Assembly (NCBI GenBank): GCA_936450465.1
Contig: OW388300.1
Location: forward strand, 40,766,358 to 40,830,357
Direction: 5' to 3'
From: Gibbula magus
Taxonomy: Eukaryota > Mollusca > Gastropoda > Trochida > Trochidae
DNA: 64,000 nt
Part shown: positions 38,595 to 49,984 of the stretch, in pieces
How the letters are laid out: each line of letters begins with the position of its first letter
Position numbering within the stretch: position 1 is the stretch's first letter
Position numbers and translations under genes: made by a program
The notes under the pieces: generated by a model
What the model was told of the DNA's origin: nothing
What the model saw: only the letters and a program-made list of their open reading frames with translations
The model's database searches: none

Positions 38595-38885
38595 AAGCGC
38601 AAAACTTTCCAACTCACCACATGTGCTGTCAACAAATACAAATAAATTCACTCAGCTTGCATATTAATCCCCAATCGCAAAATATATCATAATTACTAGT
38701 TTCCAATTAAAATTGAGTAACATCATTATGTATGTGCAGAATCCGAAACTGCAGGTCCCATTTACATAGACAGTAGTTATGTGACCTATTGAACATTATC
38801 AACTCAATTTTGTCTTTTTGTCTGTTATAAATAAGATTCCAAAATTACGTTTGACTGATTGACGCGAGCCATACGCTGTGCATTG
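38595..38885 (-). mobile_element. MITE family C, copy 3 (partial)
   Basis: The reverse orientation of 26.2-26.7 kb: actagtttccaattaaaatt, catcattatgtatgtgcaga and gactgattgacgcgagcc match in order. It lacks clear termini. Confidence 0.7.
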
Positions 38886-39617
38886 TCCGTTTTTGGTGGA
38901 CCCCTTTCAAAATATCTGGATCCGCCACTGAGAAGTCAGCGTAAATAACTACTGAATGGTAAAAATATGTTTGCTACGTTAGATGTGATAAATAGTCCCA
39001 AGTTGTCTTTCCTTTCCTTTACTGATCTACCAAAATCTTCGAAAAACCCACCACCCAGGCCGCGATAGTTAACTTAAACCACAGGAACTTAAACCACAGG
39101 AACTGGATGTCGTAATTAAAACGTAGGTAAAATCTCTATATAACAAATAATATAGGGAATATATTAGGAATTAGCTAATCTATTAAAGAAGGGTGATTAT
39201 CAAAGGATTTTGGTACTTCCATCTTGATCCATGTTCATCGACATGCTTATCAAGTGCTCATATTTTGTCACTTTGAGTGTCCAATTGACAAAAAAGAATC
39301 AATGACATAGATGAATATTTTATTTTTACTATACATATTTACAGATTTAATAGTTTGATGAATATATGTAGATATAAACTGTGAAAAACCAACAATATAA
39401 CAGAGAGATTTAACAAATGTTAAATCCCTTTTTCACAAATGTATCAAGTCACAATATTTCAACATCTTAGACTTTTTCTTTGATTCTACTCCTTCTCATC
39501 CTTGAAAAGAAATATTTACAGCTCATTTTTCAAAAGTGACATCAATAATTTATACATAAATGTTATCATGGTGATAGTCAATGTTTCTTGCAAGGCATAA
39601 TCGCCCCACTCTCTTCT

Positions 39618-39937
39618 TTAAAGGGGCAGTAGCACATTTGCAAATTTGCAATTTTTTTCAAATTTCCTACCTATACTGATAGTTTATGTCATTTATATTT
39701 ACTTAAGAGGGTAAAACATTTTATTAAACAAACCGATTATCCATAGTGGTAATAACAGTGTTGTGTATAAAGCAAAAAGTGCATGGCAGCCATTTTATTG
39801 TGAACACATTTTATTAACGATTCCAATTGTTTTACGGAACCATGTATACTTATTTCTTAACTTGATTTTCCAACGTTATTTTTCAAATACATTAAATCGA
39901 CTTATTTCAGCGAAAAAATGTGCTACTGCCCCTTTAA
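39618..39937 (+). mobile_element. TTAA-bounded MITE family A, copy 2
   Basis: TTAA (39618-39621), AGGGGCAGTAGCACATTT, an AT-rich centre, then AAATGTGCTACTGCCCCT (to 39933) and TTAA (39934-39937). Perfect terminal symmetry and an intact TTAA pair point to mobilisation by a piggyBac-like transposase. The plus-strand frame starting at 39763 inside it is not a gene. Confidence 0.9.
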
Positions 39938-39944
39938 GCCTTGT

Positions 39945-40032
39945 TTCCTTTCATCGCCTTTTCTGTGTCAGAAATTGTACTTCTAAGCATGCTATGCTGG
40001 CACAGAAAAGTGGACAAAATGCAGCAAGGAAA
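39945..40032 (+). repeat. Fragment related to the 18.2-kb MITE
   Basis: ccttttctgtgtcagaaatt, then tggcacagaaaagtgg and acaaaatgcagcaag, match the arms at 18205-18335. It sits directly beside the TTAA MITE. Confidence 0.6.
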
Positions 40033-43000
40033 AGATGTCTTCTCTATTGTTTCAAAGGTCAGATTTCCTTTTTCTGGACAAAAAATGAAACAATTCAGAT
40101 GTTTCATATTACAAGAAGCACTATCATCCTTTGAAGGACGTTAAATAAATTTATGACAGCAAAGCATTTTAATTCACTAGCAGCCATGTTTTATAAGGAA
40201 ACAATTACATAAAATTACATGATTTCAAAAAGAGTCATTCATTTTGATGGGATTCATGAACATGATTTGTCGCATCAAGTTATTTGTGACCAACTTTCAA
40301 TAAAAAAAATCATAAATTAAGTAAACAAAAGATGACATTAGAATTTCAAATGAAGCATATTTCCATGAATTCTAACACTTATTCTTCAAAATCATTTTCA
40401 TTGTGCATCTTAATTGTAATCTTTCTGTTCAAACTTACATAAATTGCATCAATGTCCTCACATTCTATTATAAATGCTACCAGCTAATTCTTAATTTAAC
40501 CACAGCCGTTCACTATATACAGAAACAAATAAATCAAAACATATTTACATCAATTAACAAAACATATCTGTGCATCCGAATACCTCATATTCAAACCAAA
40601 TTCATTAACCAAAACGAAAAATTCCTTTTCTGATGAAAATATTCTGGCAAACTAAAAATGCTTAAACTGTAGGAATAAGAGATTATTTCTACAAAAAAAA
40701 TTCAATTCAGAAGAAATAGAAAATATCAACACAAAAAAAGAATATTTTTTTATAAATTGAAAAAAATAAGTAATAACATCAAAGATTTTAAAATTGACCA
40801 AAAAGTGATTTTTAAACAAAAATGACAGTGCAGACAGTATGCCTTATGATTAAAAATGTCTATGGATGTTATTTTTAATGAAATAATGCATAATTTTAAT
40901 ATTTGTCCAAGTTCATTTCCAAAAAAGAAATATACTTCTTGTACTTTCCCATTTACTTACTTATATCTATCTGAAAACTACTATCAAAATGTCAATGGTT
41001 AAAAATTGGCTGAAAATTCAAAATAAATGTCATTATGGCAACCTCATATAATAAAAAAAACAATTTCAATTCTCAAATAGGATGAAGGAAATAATTTTGC
41101 ATATTTATTGTTGAAAAACCTTTTATTATTTACTTTTGAAAATAGCATTGCACATAATTTGCTTTGAATTGAAAAACAAAGGTAAAATATAAATATTTGG
41201 CAAGGGAATGAGTTGTTAGGGTTAATTATGGCAACAAAAACGTTTATACACAAATTGCAAAACTGTTTACAAATTAATAGCATTTGTTATTAATACGGCA
41301 AATTTTTTTCATATTTTTTTCATAAACCGTCACCATCACAAACTAAACAAACACAAAACCTCAAATGCAATCACAAACTATAAACTTCCACAAATAGAAA
41401 TTCAGTTATCACTTGAGACAGGTTGTTTGTTTCACACAAAAATAAAAAGAATAAATGTCTTACAATTGTATTTGTAATTAAATCTGAGTTAAAAGGTCAA
41501 TTCTTAGTTTGGGAATAAAAAATGTTCAATACAAACTAATTTTCATAACTTTCTCTTTATCTTAAATTCAATATCTTGCACATGTTACACAACAAACGTT
41601 TTCTAAACCTCATGAAATCCATTCCATGAGTATCCTGTTTCATCAGGATATTTGTATCCGCAAGTCTACTTCAATATCCTGATTTTGTAAGAGGCTTTTG
41701 CCTTGTATCACCGATGGTTGGTTACTCATCGCTATATATATCATCTATGTCTGCCAATGAAATGTTGTAATCTGAGATTTAATGATCGCTTAAGGGTATT
41801 CTCATCCAGGCACTTGCTTGTTTTAAAGTACAGTAATTCAGTATCAGTAATATTGGCTGGCTATTCATAGCATGATACAAGGCATAAGCTGCTTACTCAA
41901 TCAGGGGATTGTGGATACAAATAACCTGATGGTGCAGGATGTACAATGAAAGGAAATTTTCAAATACAAAACTGAAATGGTCATAAGGAAATGTACTTTT
42001 CACAGGGTGAACGAACCCTTCTAGTTAGAAAATGCATGATGCATGCTTTTTGCACTGTCCCTGTTAGCCTAATCCATAGGTTCATCACTTATTGGTTCTA
42101 TTTTATAGTGTCAATTTTAAAAAGAAAAAAAACCGCAAATACTAATATACTGATATTGATGAAATACAGTCATATTCATGCCTAAATGATATTGAAATAT
42201 TATTACAAAATCAAAGGTAAATTCTGAAATCTCGAATAGACTAAAAGCTAATTGATTCATGATGGTAGAAAACATATTCCTAGATTACCTTCACCGTTCT
42301 ATCATAGAACTTCTATGGTACTTTTTCATCTAACTTCCATTAATACTTTCCTACCAGCCCAGTGGTAATCATACTTGCTACAAGATCAAGCAGATTCTAA
42401 AATGCTATCTTCTACATAAATGCACCATTGTAATCCCACATAGAATCATTGTGATAAATAAATGGATTTCATTGTTTTTGACACAAGTTGAAATTTTGTA
42501 TTAATGATTATTTTCAAGATAACTTGAGTAAGAAGATTTCTACTCAAAGTAAAACCATCATTTTCTGTCCTTTAAATAAATTTCAATGAATAATAACTGT
42601 TTCCTATATCTTTACCATATTTGTAATCTGTTATCTGCTAAAGAATGTCTCGTATCTTTGCTCCCATGAAATGCAATGAACTACATTAGAGGTTAACCAC
42701 ACTATCCCAATCTGACATGGTACCCATGAAAACAGCAGGTGATGAAAGCTCTGATTTAGGTTTGGGTTTTGGACCATTGAAATTGGAAACCGAGTGCATT
42801 TCAACAAAGTTGTTTTAGTTGTACAATTAATCATATTTAAAGATGGGTTCACAACTGATGTCAGTTCTAATTTAAAACTGATATCAGTTCTAAAATACTT
42901 TGTGAGGTAACCTATAAATTTTCTCAGTTGCTGTTAAACATGTCTGACTCAGTGACTTGATTTGATCATGGTGCAGACAGGGTTAACACTCAAAATGATC

Positions 43001-44371
43001 CAAAACTAAATAATAAGAAATGACTATTCTCTTATTAGCAGTTATTTATCTTTTCTGCTTTGTTATTTTCAAAAGACAGATAATTTCCTCTGGAGAGATG
43101 TGACAAAAGCACAAAGTAATGATACAGGTGTTCCAAACAAATAGTAGCACTATCAGCAAAATCTCAATGAAAATGGATCAACTAAACTCCTCTAGAAACA
43201 CATCTTGGTAAGATCTTTAAGACACGTATACCCAAGCATTGTCCACCAAATTCTTCTTCCAAAACGGAACAAAAACACTAGGTTCAAAACATAAAGACTG
43301 ACAAACTACACATATCTTGTTGATGATGAATGAATTGCAAAGTTCGCAGAAAATGAGTTTCCAATAACCAATCTATGAAAATGATAATCTGGAAGTGAAT
43401 GTTGACTGAATTACCATGGTGATGACCCACAAAATTCAGCTTGACCCAAGAGAAGTTTTGCTATGACAAATTTACACTAATCTAGGACAATTTCAGCCTG
43501 TTACTATGGAGATGACACAAACCAGTTTGTGACTGTTACTATGGTGATGACCCAGGACAGTTTGTGACTGTTATGAACGAAGAAAGTAAGCCGAAGTCAG
43601 TCGCTGACTGAAATGATTGAAGAAATTTGAATCAGAAAACTTAAAAATCTTCTTCACATAGTCGACACTTTAGTAATCAATGTGTACAAACATTTCTCGA
43701 TGTTGAATATGATCAGCCAGTAAAGTTGCAGCTCTTACAAAAAATGGTTGATGTTTTGCTGCTTCAAAAACATTTGTTCTTACAGGATCAACAAGTACAA
43801 CAGTAGTTATTCCTCACTGTCAATCTTTTCGATTGTGAAAACAAACTATCAAAGTGGGTTAGCAGTTCCTGCATGCTGATTTGGTAATTCCCTCCATTAT
43901 CACTCGTATCTATATCACTACCCCAGTGATGATTCCAGAGGATGATCAGTTTGTGAAGAGTTTGAAGAACAAATAACTCTGTATCTGCTGGCATTGAACC
44001 AAACCAATCCTGAGGGGCGAAATTACATGAACCCAAGTCATTCAGTGGCTGATGGTACCAAGAATAATATATAACTCCAATAGTCAAGTTACGTACTGTA
44101 CTGAAGGCCAAGAACACAACCATTCGCTGAAGATGAAAATGGCACTGGGTCCTTAGTTATCATTGAGGGATTTCTTTCTAGTTTCAAGCTAGTTTCCAAT
44201 TTTCAAACTCAAGCCTCAAATTCTTTCAATTTCTATAAAGGTTTATATAATACGCCTTAATCCAGTCTTTCAAAATTACCATTTGGAGACAAATTCAGTG
44301 TTCGATTTCTTGGTTTCCCTGCCAAGTTTAGAATCACTTGCTGTAGGTTAAATCCACATTCATTCCCGTAC
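40033..44371. other. Probable 3' UTR and downstream region of the VOPP1-like gene
   Basis: Over 4 kb of AT-rich sequence follows the stop codon of the minus-strand gene at 44372, with no convincing coding exon. A short repeat at about 43410-43575 has units of actatggtgatgaccca followed by gtttgtgactg. The part next to 44371 is presumably 3' untranslated; the transcript end cannot be placed. The 111-codon minus-strand frame at 43788-44123 shows no family motif. Confidence 0.4.
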
Positions 44372-44563
44372 TCAGTTGTTATGGAAAGCTTTGTGTCCTG
44401 GTACCCCTGGTCCGCTGACGACCTCCACATACGAGGGGGGAGTCTGCAGAGAGGGGAGGGAGGATTTCACCTGTGTAAACTGGGAGTAGGGAGGGGGAGG
44501 GTGGGTCGCCGACGCAAAGAATGTGGCACCACTCTGGATGAAGTCTCCATCTGAAGAGTGGCA
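44372..44563 (-). CDS. VOPP1: VOPP1-like exon 5 (PPxY tail and stop)
   Basis: 192 bases after acceptor TTCTTGCAG, ending TGA at 44374-44372. Encodes a Ser/Pro-rich tail with [10 protein letters not shown] and TPPSYVEVV. Two overlapping open frames here are shadows; this frame is the one that fits exon 4. Confidence 0.92.
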   Translation of the reverse strand, partial: CHSSDGDFIQSGATFFASATHPPPPYSQFTQVKSSLPSLQTPPSYVEVVSGPGVPGHKAFHNN

Positions 44564-47500
44564 CTGCAAGAAGAGAGGAAAATTACATTTACTTAAACTA
44601 GATCCATTAATTATCTCAGTAATCTTGATCTCACCCCCTGGAACCTTGTAATGCAGTGATAGTGACTTTGTTCTGTAAGCAGTGCAGAGAACATGGGAAA
44701 GAACCCAGGAGTTGGTTGAAAATTGAGTAGTTGTTACAACAAATTGTTTTGTGAGAATGGGCCTGAACATGGTGTGACACAGTCTTAATTAATATCATCA
44801 AAGCACAGCCATTCAGATGATTTAATTAGCTAGAATACCAATCCATAACTGTTTCAGCTTACCAAATTGAAATAACGCATTGTGCCATCTTTCAAATCAA
44901 ATGTTTGGACTACCAGTTATAACAATCACATGTAACTAGCCCAGGACTTTATTCTCAAAACTTTTGTAGCCTTATGAATTCCTAACTGTGACCGAAGCCC
45001 ATATGATAAGAATGGGCTGAAGAAAGTCATAGGGCTATGAACGTTTTGAAAATAAGGTTCCAAGCAATTTGTTCATTACCCATGGGCTAATTTTGAAGCC
45101 TGTGTGAGCATATATACTGCCAGCACTTAAAGACTCAGCCAAAATTAACCTTTTCAAAAGGCTAACAGCGAGTGTTAATTCTTAAGCATGTCGGAGGATA
45201 CAGGCAACACTTACGGATCCATCCTGTCGTAGCGGGCTGTAGCTGTACTTGTTGATGATGATGGTGCCCGGGTTACGAAACCTCCACAGGCACGTGCACA
45301 TCGACAACAGGATCATGAAGAACACCAGGCCAAACCTGCAACAGAAATATATATGGGTTTTTTTTACGATCAATTACCAGTGTTGTTCCTATTAGCAGAG
45401 GGACCTGGGGAAATTGCCACATGATTTGGTGTCCCTTAAAATCTGGAGAGGTAGGTGAGTACCCCTGCCTTTGGAAAGGGGCTCAGGCCCGGCTGAATCT
45501 GTTCAAAATTGGCCACTTAAGGATGATCAGTATGACGTTATTGCTCAGCGACGCTCTAATGACGTCATTTATCACAAGCATGTTTTATTGTCTCATAAAG
45601 CATGCTGTCGGTCCCATTGACCAGTTCACCTGTGTTTTATTGCTGTGGGTATATTTTATCATAAACATTAAGCATCCAATTATCAATACTACGGTCTACG
45701 ATATATTGTCACCACTCTCTCATACATGTTCAAGGTACATCCATTGTGTTGTTTGGGGTCACATATGCTAAACGTTATAAATTGTGTTATGTTATCGAGA
45801 AGTACTGACTGTTGCTGAAAATTGCCATTTTGATCTTAGTCGACTTACTATATCGATGATATCATATGAAGGTAAAAGAAGTGATTTCTATTCGAAAACC
45901 GGACAATGTACTGCGTGTGGCGTGCGCTAATGAGTCAAACGTAAGAGACAAACTGATAAATTTAGGTTGATCATGTTTAATAAGTCATATAACTACTGTT
46001 CATCTAAATGGGACATGTGGTTTTGGTTTCTGCACATGCATAATGATGTAGCTCTATTTTAATTGGAAACTAGTAATTATGATATATTTGGTCATTCGTG
46101 ATGAATATGCCAATCTCATTAAAATCATATCTTTGATTCGTTCCTAAGGCTAGACCTATGGATTGTCATTCATCCAAGATCTGACGGAATCCCCTAGAGT
46201 TCCCTGTTCGCAGTAAGTTGTTAGTTTCCTGTTGAAAATGCGTGCTTTCAGATTTATAAAAGCAGACACAGGGATCTACAGGAGTCCGTCAGATCTTGGA
46301 TGAGTGACAACCCAAATTTTTAAAGCTTGGGAACGAATCAAAGATATCATTTTAATGAGATTGTGAATATGCAAACTGAGTGAATTTATTTGCACTGTAA
46401 ACAGCACATAAGGTGAGTCAGAACATATTAAAGCCTAATAAAATTTTATGAAACACAATGGATGCACCTTTAAAGAATAATACAATTACCTTTTTCCTAA
46501 TAGATCAACTTTTGAATTTTCAAAAAATATTTTAGTTACTTTGACAAAGTAAAAGATTTCAAACTTATTTCATACTCTGACGGAAGTAGATCCAACATAT
46601 TGATAATTCTCATGAGAACTTTATATGCAAATAACAATTACATTGATTAATCAATCATCTAATAAACAAACTCACCAGAAGTACCAGAGACCCCAGACTT
46701 TGTAGGAAGTACAACACAGGTTGTCTCCGCAACAATACTCATCTTCACTGCACCTGAAAACCATGTGCTTGTTATAATATCAAACATAACTATATTTCAA
46801 GTATTGGAAATTATTGCATTTTACCTTCTCGATTCAAGCAAAGATCTCTTTTATTATAATGGATTCTGTATGAAGGAGTTTAACACCGCTTTCAAGAGTA
46901 TTTAACTAATATCACGGCTGTTAGTATTTATTGCACAGAGAAAGCCAGAAACACCAAGGTGGCTATCCATTGTGGTGAAACCTGCAAGCATCTGCTGGAA
47001 CTAGCGAACCATAGGTGGTACTGTGCTGAAATTCAGTGTAGCATTGCACCCAAACCTTACTGCATGTAGAACAGTTCTCTACTGCAGACAAAGTTGCCGA
47101 AACCCTGACAGGATTTGAACCCCAGATCTCTTTATCCAAAGCCAAATGCGCTAACCACTGTGCTATCCCACCCCTGGATTATGTGGTTACTAAGCAATTA
47201 TTTAAACTGACAGATGCATAAGCAAGATGTATTTTTATTTCAATTTAACCCTGAAAGTAGTAATTTTTAAAAAGTTCTATCGAAACATTTTCCCAAAAGA
47301 AAAATTACAATATTTTTAAAGTACAAGCACTTTAAAATGATTACAGTGCACACAAAATTAATATTTTGATTCTATCGACATTTTGGCAAACCATTTCACT
47401 CCCAACAAATATCAAATGACACACACATCGTTTATCAAATACTGTGTAAACATACTTACTTGTCACTGTCACAATAATATGCTGAAACCTGCAAATATAC

Positions 47501-49984
47501 AACAACAGGTCAATAAATATAATATTTGATAAACAAGCACATTAAATAATTGATAAACTTGGATAGAAGATCAGTGGTTGACTTAAACTTAAATGTTTGC
47601 AAGCAACTGTCAACATTTTTTCACTTTGTTTTCACTGTGAAAGTGGGTGTGGAAAGTATAGTTGCCCTACATTGAATGTTTCACATACCCTCGACGAGGC
47701 ACATCATATTGTTTAAACATTGAAGGTATCTAAAATAGTAGAAAATATTCTATACAATCAGTCAATGAATGAATGAATGAATGAAAAACATGCTACAGTC
47801 ACACTAGGCCATGATTAGCCTGTACTATGATGCAATCAAAGATAATGATAGATCTTTATGATTGTGGATTGGAGATTGATTTTAATTTGTTATGATTTCA
47901 AATGCTCTAAAATGAAAACATACATATTCTTACAAATAGTTATTCTACCATGACATTGCTGGATACTCGATTTTGATTGGTTCTCCAGCAAAATCAAACG
48001 TGATCAATTCTGGATTGAACCTCCTCTGATTTTAGCGCCGCTTCACCGCGTATTGACAAATCTACATTGTGACATCACAATCTATCCGAACAAACGGCCG
48101 ATTTTAAGGTGTGCTCTACTTGTGGAAATCAAATTAATTTTCCTGTAGTGTGTTTTAGAGCTACATCAGATAGATTAGCAAGGCAAACTGCGTCAGTATC
48201 GAGATCAATCCAAATAGCGACACTTGATGCAGTTGAGAAGGCGAGCAAACGCAATGTCATTGACGCAATGGTCAGCCGGATCTGAAAACCGAGCGTAACG
48301 TTTTGATGCAAAATAAGAAATACATATGTCATATCATCTGCACACCTACGTCGATAACTAGAATGTGCATTCCTTACCCGAATGAGACAATTACCATCAC
48401 CTGTAACGCTTCCTTTTAATAAATATAAGTCTGCAAGCTCGCCATTCACAGCGACCGGCAAACGGTAGCCATTTTGAACGTCGCATGATATGCTTAGCGG
48501 GTTTTTCCAAAATGCGGAATTCAGGAGAAACGAATCCTGATTGTATGAACGTGAATGTTGGGAAAATAAAATTAAAACTCCTGTAATAAATGACACATAT
48601 ACATTGGATTTTTTTAAATAGTTAAAGACAACTTATGGGGGAAAGTTTGTGTATAACAACAATATTTTTTGTACGAAATCGCTGCTCTTGTTAACAATGG
48701 ATTTTTCGAACGTAAGTCGGAGCTCGCGTGCAAGCCACTGTACGCACTGTCAGCATCCGACAAAAAGAGTCCCGTGGTAAAATGGTCATGGTAGAATAGA
48801 GATGAAAATCAGAGACATGTTATACTGGATTGATAGCGAGTAAATTTAAAATTGAAACCGAACACGTAGCGTAGCGTGAGGTTTCAATTTTAAATTTACT
48901 CGCTATCAATCCAGTATAACATGTCTCTGATTTTCAAACACAGTAGGTTTATCTCCTAATTCAATGCCTAACGATTCCAAGAAGATATGTGAAGATTCTC
49001 AACAATCTGTCACGATTTTGTGTGTATGACCTGTCACACTTTCTAATGTATACATTTTATTCATAAGGATACACTGCCTTCCATTACCTTCTATTGAGAT
49101 ATTGAGGGATGTTTTAACATGATTATTACAATATTAGCATGAAAAAGGGGCAGAGTTTATATTTCATCAGTTTATCCAGTTGCTCAACCAACCAAAAAGG
49201 AAAGTATGACAACACAAATGGAGATAGAACAACCCACCACGCTACCTCCAACATCCACTGGATTAACTAATAATCACACATTGATAATACATGACTGAAT
49301 AACAGGAATTTCCCCTCGAAATTGTTTTCCACGAAAAATACTGGTAGAACCTTAAATGGGGCTGAAGAAAAGGGTATAATTGGAATCCAAGTATAGTTTC
49401 TAACACACTTACTGATAACATATGTGCGGCAATACGGGGTTTGAATTTAATTGTTAATAACAGTGCTTTCTACATTCAAAGTAGATTTTACACAATATTT
49501 TTCAATGCAAAAAGACTGTATACATGAACAATACGTTTTCTTCTTTCAGTCTGTTATGAAATCAGCCTACCACGTCCACATATGTCTTTGTTTATTTTGC
49601 TCATTTCACATACGTCGTCTCATTTAATATTTTACTTTAAAAATGAAGTAGGAGTGTTTGACATGTTGTAGGATGAAAAGGAATCATATTTTGCAAAATA
49701 GTCAAAGGAAAGATCACAAAATATAATTTTCTTTTGTGACATTGCTTCGGATTTACTTCTTTATGCAGGGCGAATTTGGAATGAAATTTCGTGAGATGAA
49801 GAAACATCGATTTGAGACATTTTCACTCAAAGACAGTCGCCTTGGCTGGCTAATTTGAATTTTTTTCAATAAATACCATTCTTTTTCAACAAAACAACTT
49901 GATTAAAGTACAAAATAAATGAAAACAAACCTCTGAAACGCATTTTAGAGCGGAGACCATAAACCCCAATGTTTTGGCCGCCAT
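44372..49984 (-). CDS. VOPP1: VOPP1/WBP1-like PPxY membrane protein, five exons
   Basis: Coding exons: 49984-49931, 47488-47460, 46753-46676, 45335-45215, 44563-44372. They are joined by GT-AG introns in matching phase: 474 bases, 157 residues. The start ATGG has A at -3. Residues 1-22 form a weak signal-peptide-like stretch. Residues 24-41 hold a Cys-rich block ([19 protein letters not shown]), then [17 protein letters not shown] and TCLW as a single membrane span. The tail has PPPPY (116-120) and PPSY (136-139). The order Cys-rich block, LWYFWF span and PPxY tail is that of VOPP1 and WBP1 proteins, late-endosomal or lysosomal adaptors that bind WW domains, including those of NEDD4-family ligases. 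Length is close to vertebrate VOPP1 (about 170). VOPP1 is preferred over WBP1 because of LWYFWF; orthology is inference. Confidence 0.88.
45215..45335 (-). CDS. VOPP1: VOPP1-like exon 4 (membrane span)
   Basis: 121 bases encoding [20 protein letters not shown] and then [20 protein letters not shown]. The first part is the membrane span with a Cys-rich cytosolic end; the second begins the tail. Confidence 0.92.
45731..46475 (+). mobile_element. MITE family C, copy 2, carrying a nested MITE (VOPP1-like intron)
   Basis: Ends caaggtacatccattgtgtt and acacaatggatgcaccttta match copy 1 at 26199-26695. The extra length is due to the family D insertion at 46111-46363. Noncoding. Confidence 0.87.
46111..46363 (+). 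mobile_element. MITE family D, copy 2, nested with 9-bp target duplication
   Basis: 253 bp from CAATCTCATTAAAATC to GATATCATTTTAATGAGATTG-type symmetry. It is flanked by TGAATATGC at 46102-46110 and again at 46364-46372. Copy 1 of the host family has a single tgaatatgc at this point. A 9-bp duplication suits Mutator-like or related transposases. Confidence 0.92.
46676..46753 (-). CDS. VOPP1: VOPP1-like exon 3 (Cys-rich domain)
   Basis: 78 bases encoding [20 protein letters not shown] and GLWYF. YCCG-x2-CC followed by LWYFW is the most diagnostic part of the family. Confidence 0.92.
46868..47190 (-). mobile_element. tRNA-derived SINE (VOPP1-like intron)
   Basis: On the minus strand: gggtgggatagcacagtgg then ttagcgc (A-box region), ggggttcaaatcctg (B-box region), a middle part and the tail cttgaaagcggtgttaaact. 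A full-length copy of the family also seen, deleted, at 52115-52232. The tRNA-like head is a polymerase III promoter, not a functional tRNA. Confidence 0.8.
47460..47488 (-). CDS. VOPP1: VOPP1-like exon 2 (29-base microexon)
   Basis: A 29-base exon between acceptor TTTGCAG and donor GTAAGT, encoding VSAYYCDSD plus two bases. It supplies the first Cys of the Cys-rich domain, and its length keeps the frame into exon 3. Confidence 0.82.
47941..48798 (-). mobile_element. Putative DNA element with 14-bp inverted ends and a 155-codon frame
   Basis: tattctaccatgac (47941-47954) and gtcatggtagaata (48785-48798) are perfect inverted repeats about 0.86 kb apart, in an intron of the VOPP1-like gene. 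Between them, on the minus strand, lies an open frame (48596-48129) starting [17 protein letters not shown]. It has no motif I recognise and is not spliced to the host gene in any evident way. It may be a chance frame in the element or a remnant protein. Confidence 0.5.
48804..48935. repeat. Perfect foldback with 56-bp arms
   Basis: 48804-48859 is the exact reverse complement of 48880-48935, with a 20-base loop. Lack of any mismatch means it is recent or constantly homogenised. It lies next to the inverted-end element at 47941-48798 and could be part of a larger unit. Confidence 0.95.
49931..49984 (-). CDS. VOPP1: VOPP1-like exon 1
   Basis: 54 bases from ATG (49984-49982) to the donor GTTTGT, encoding [18 protein letters not shown]. 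The start lies in caacATGGcg, a good context. The donor is less canonical than the others, and a different 5' exon cannot be excluded because introns 1 and 2 are long. Confidence 0.65.

Noticed and set aside
39763..40134. 123-codon plus-strand frame
   Set aside because: Runs from the middle of a TTAA MITE through a fragment of another repeat; composition is AT-driven and no motif is present.
43788..44123. 111-codon minus-strand frame as an extra exon of the VOPP1-like gene
   Set aside because: It lies after the stop codon at 44372, has no family motif and no convincing splice signals; best explained as 3' untranslated sequence.
44379..44564. Alternative minus-strand frame over VOPP1-like exon 5
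   Set aside because: Out of phase with exon 4; the other frame carries the two PPxY motifs and the natural stop.
45421..45771. 116-codon plus-strand frame
   Set aside because: Lies in an intron of the VOPP1-like gene and runs into MITE family C.
46970..47165. tRNA gene on the minus strand
   Set aside because: Has A- and B-box-like sequence but no complete cloverleaf; it is the head of a SINE with the shared cggcgttaaac-type tail.
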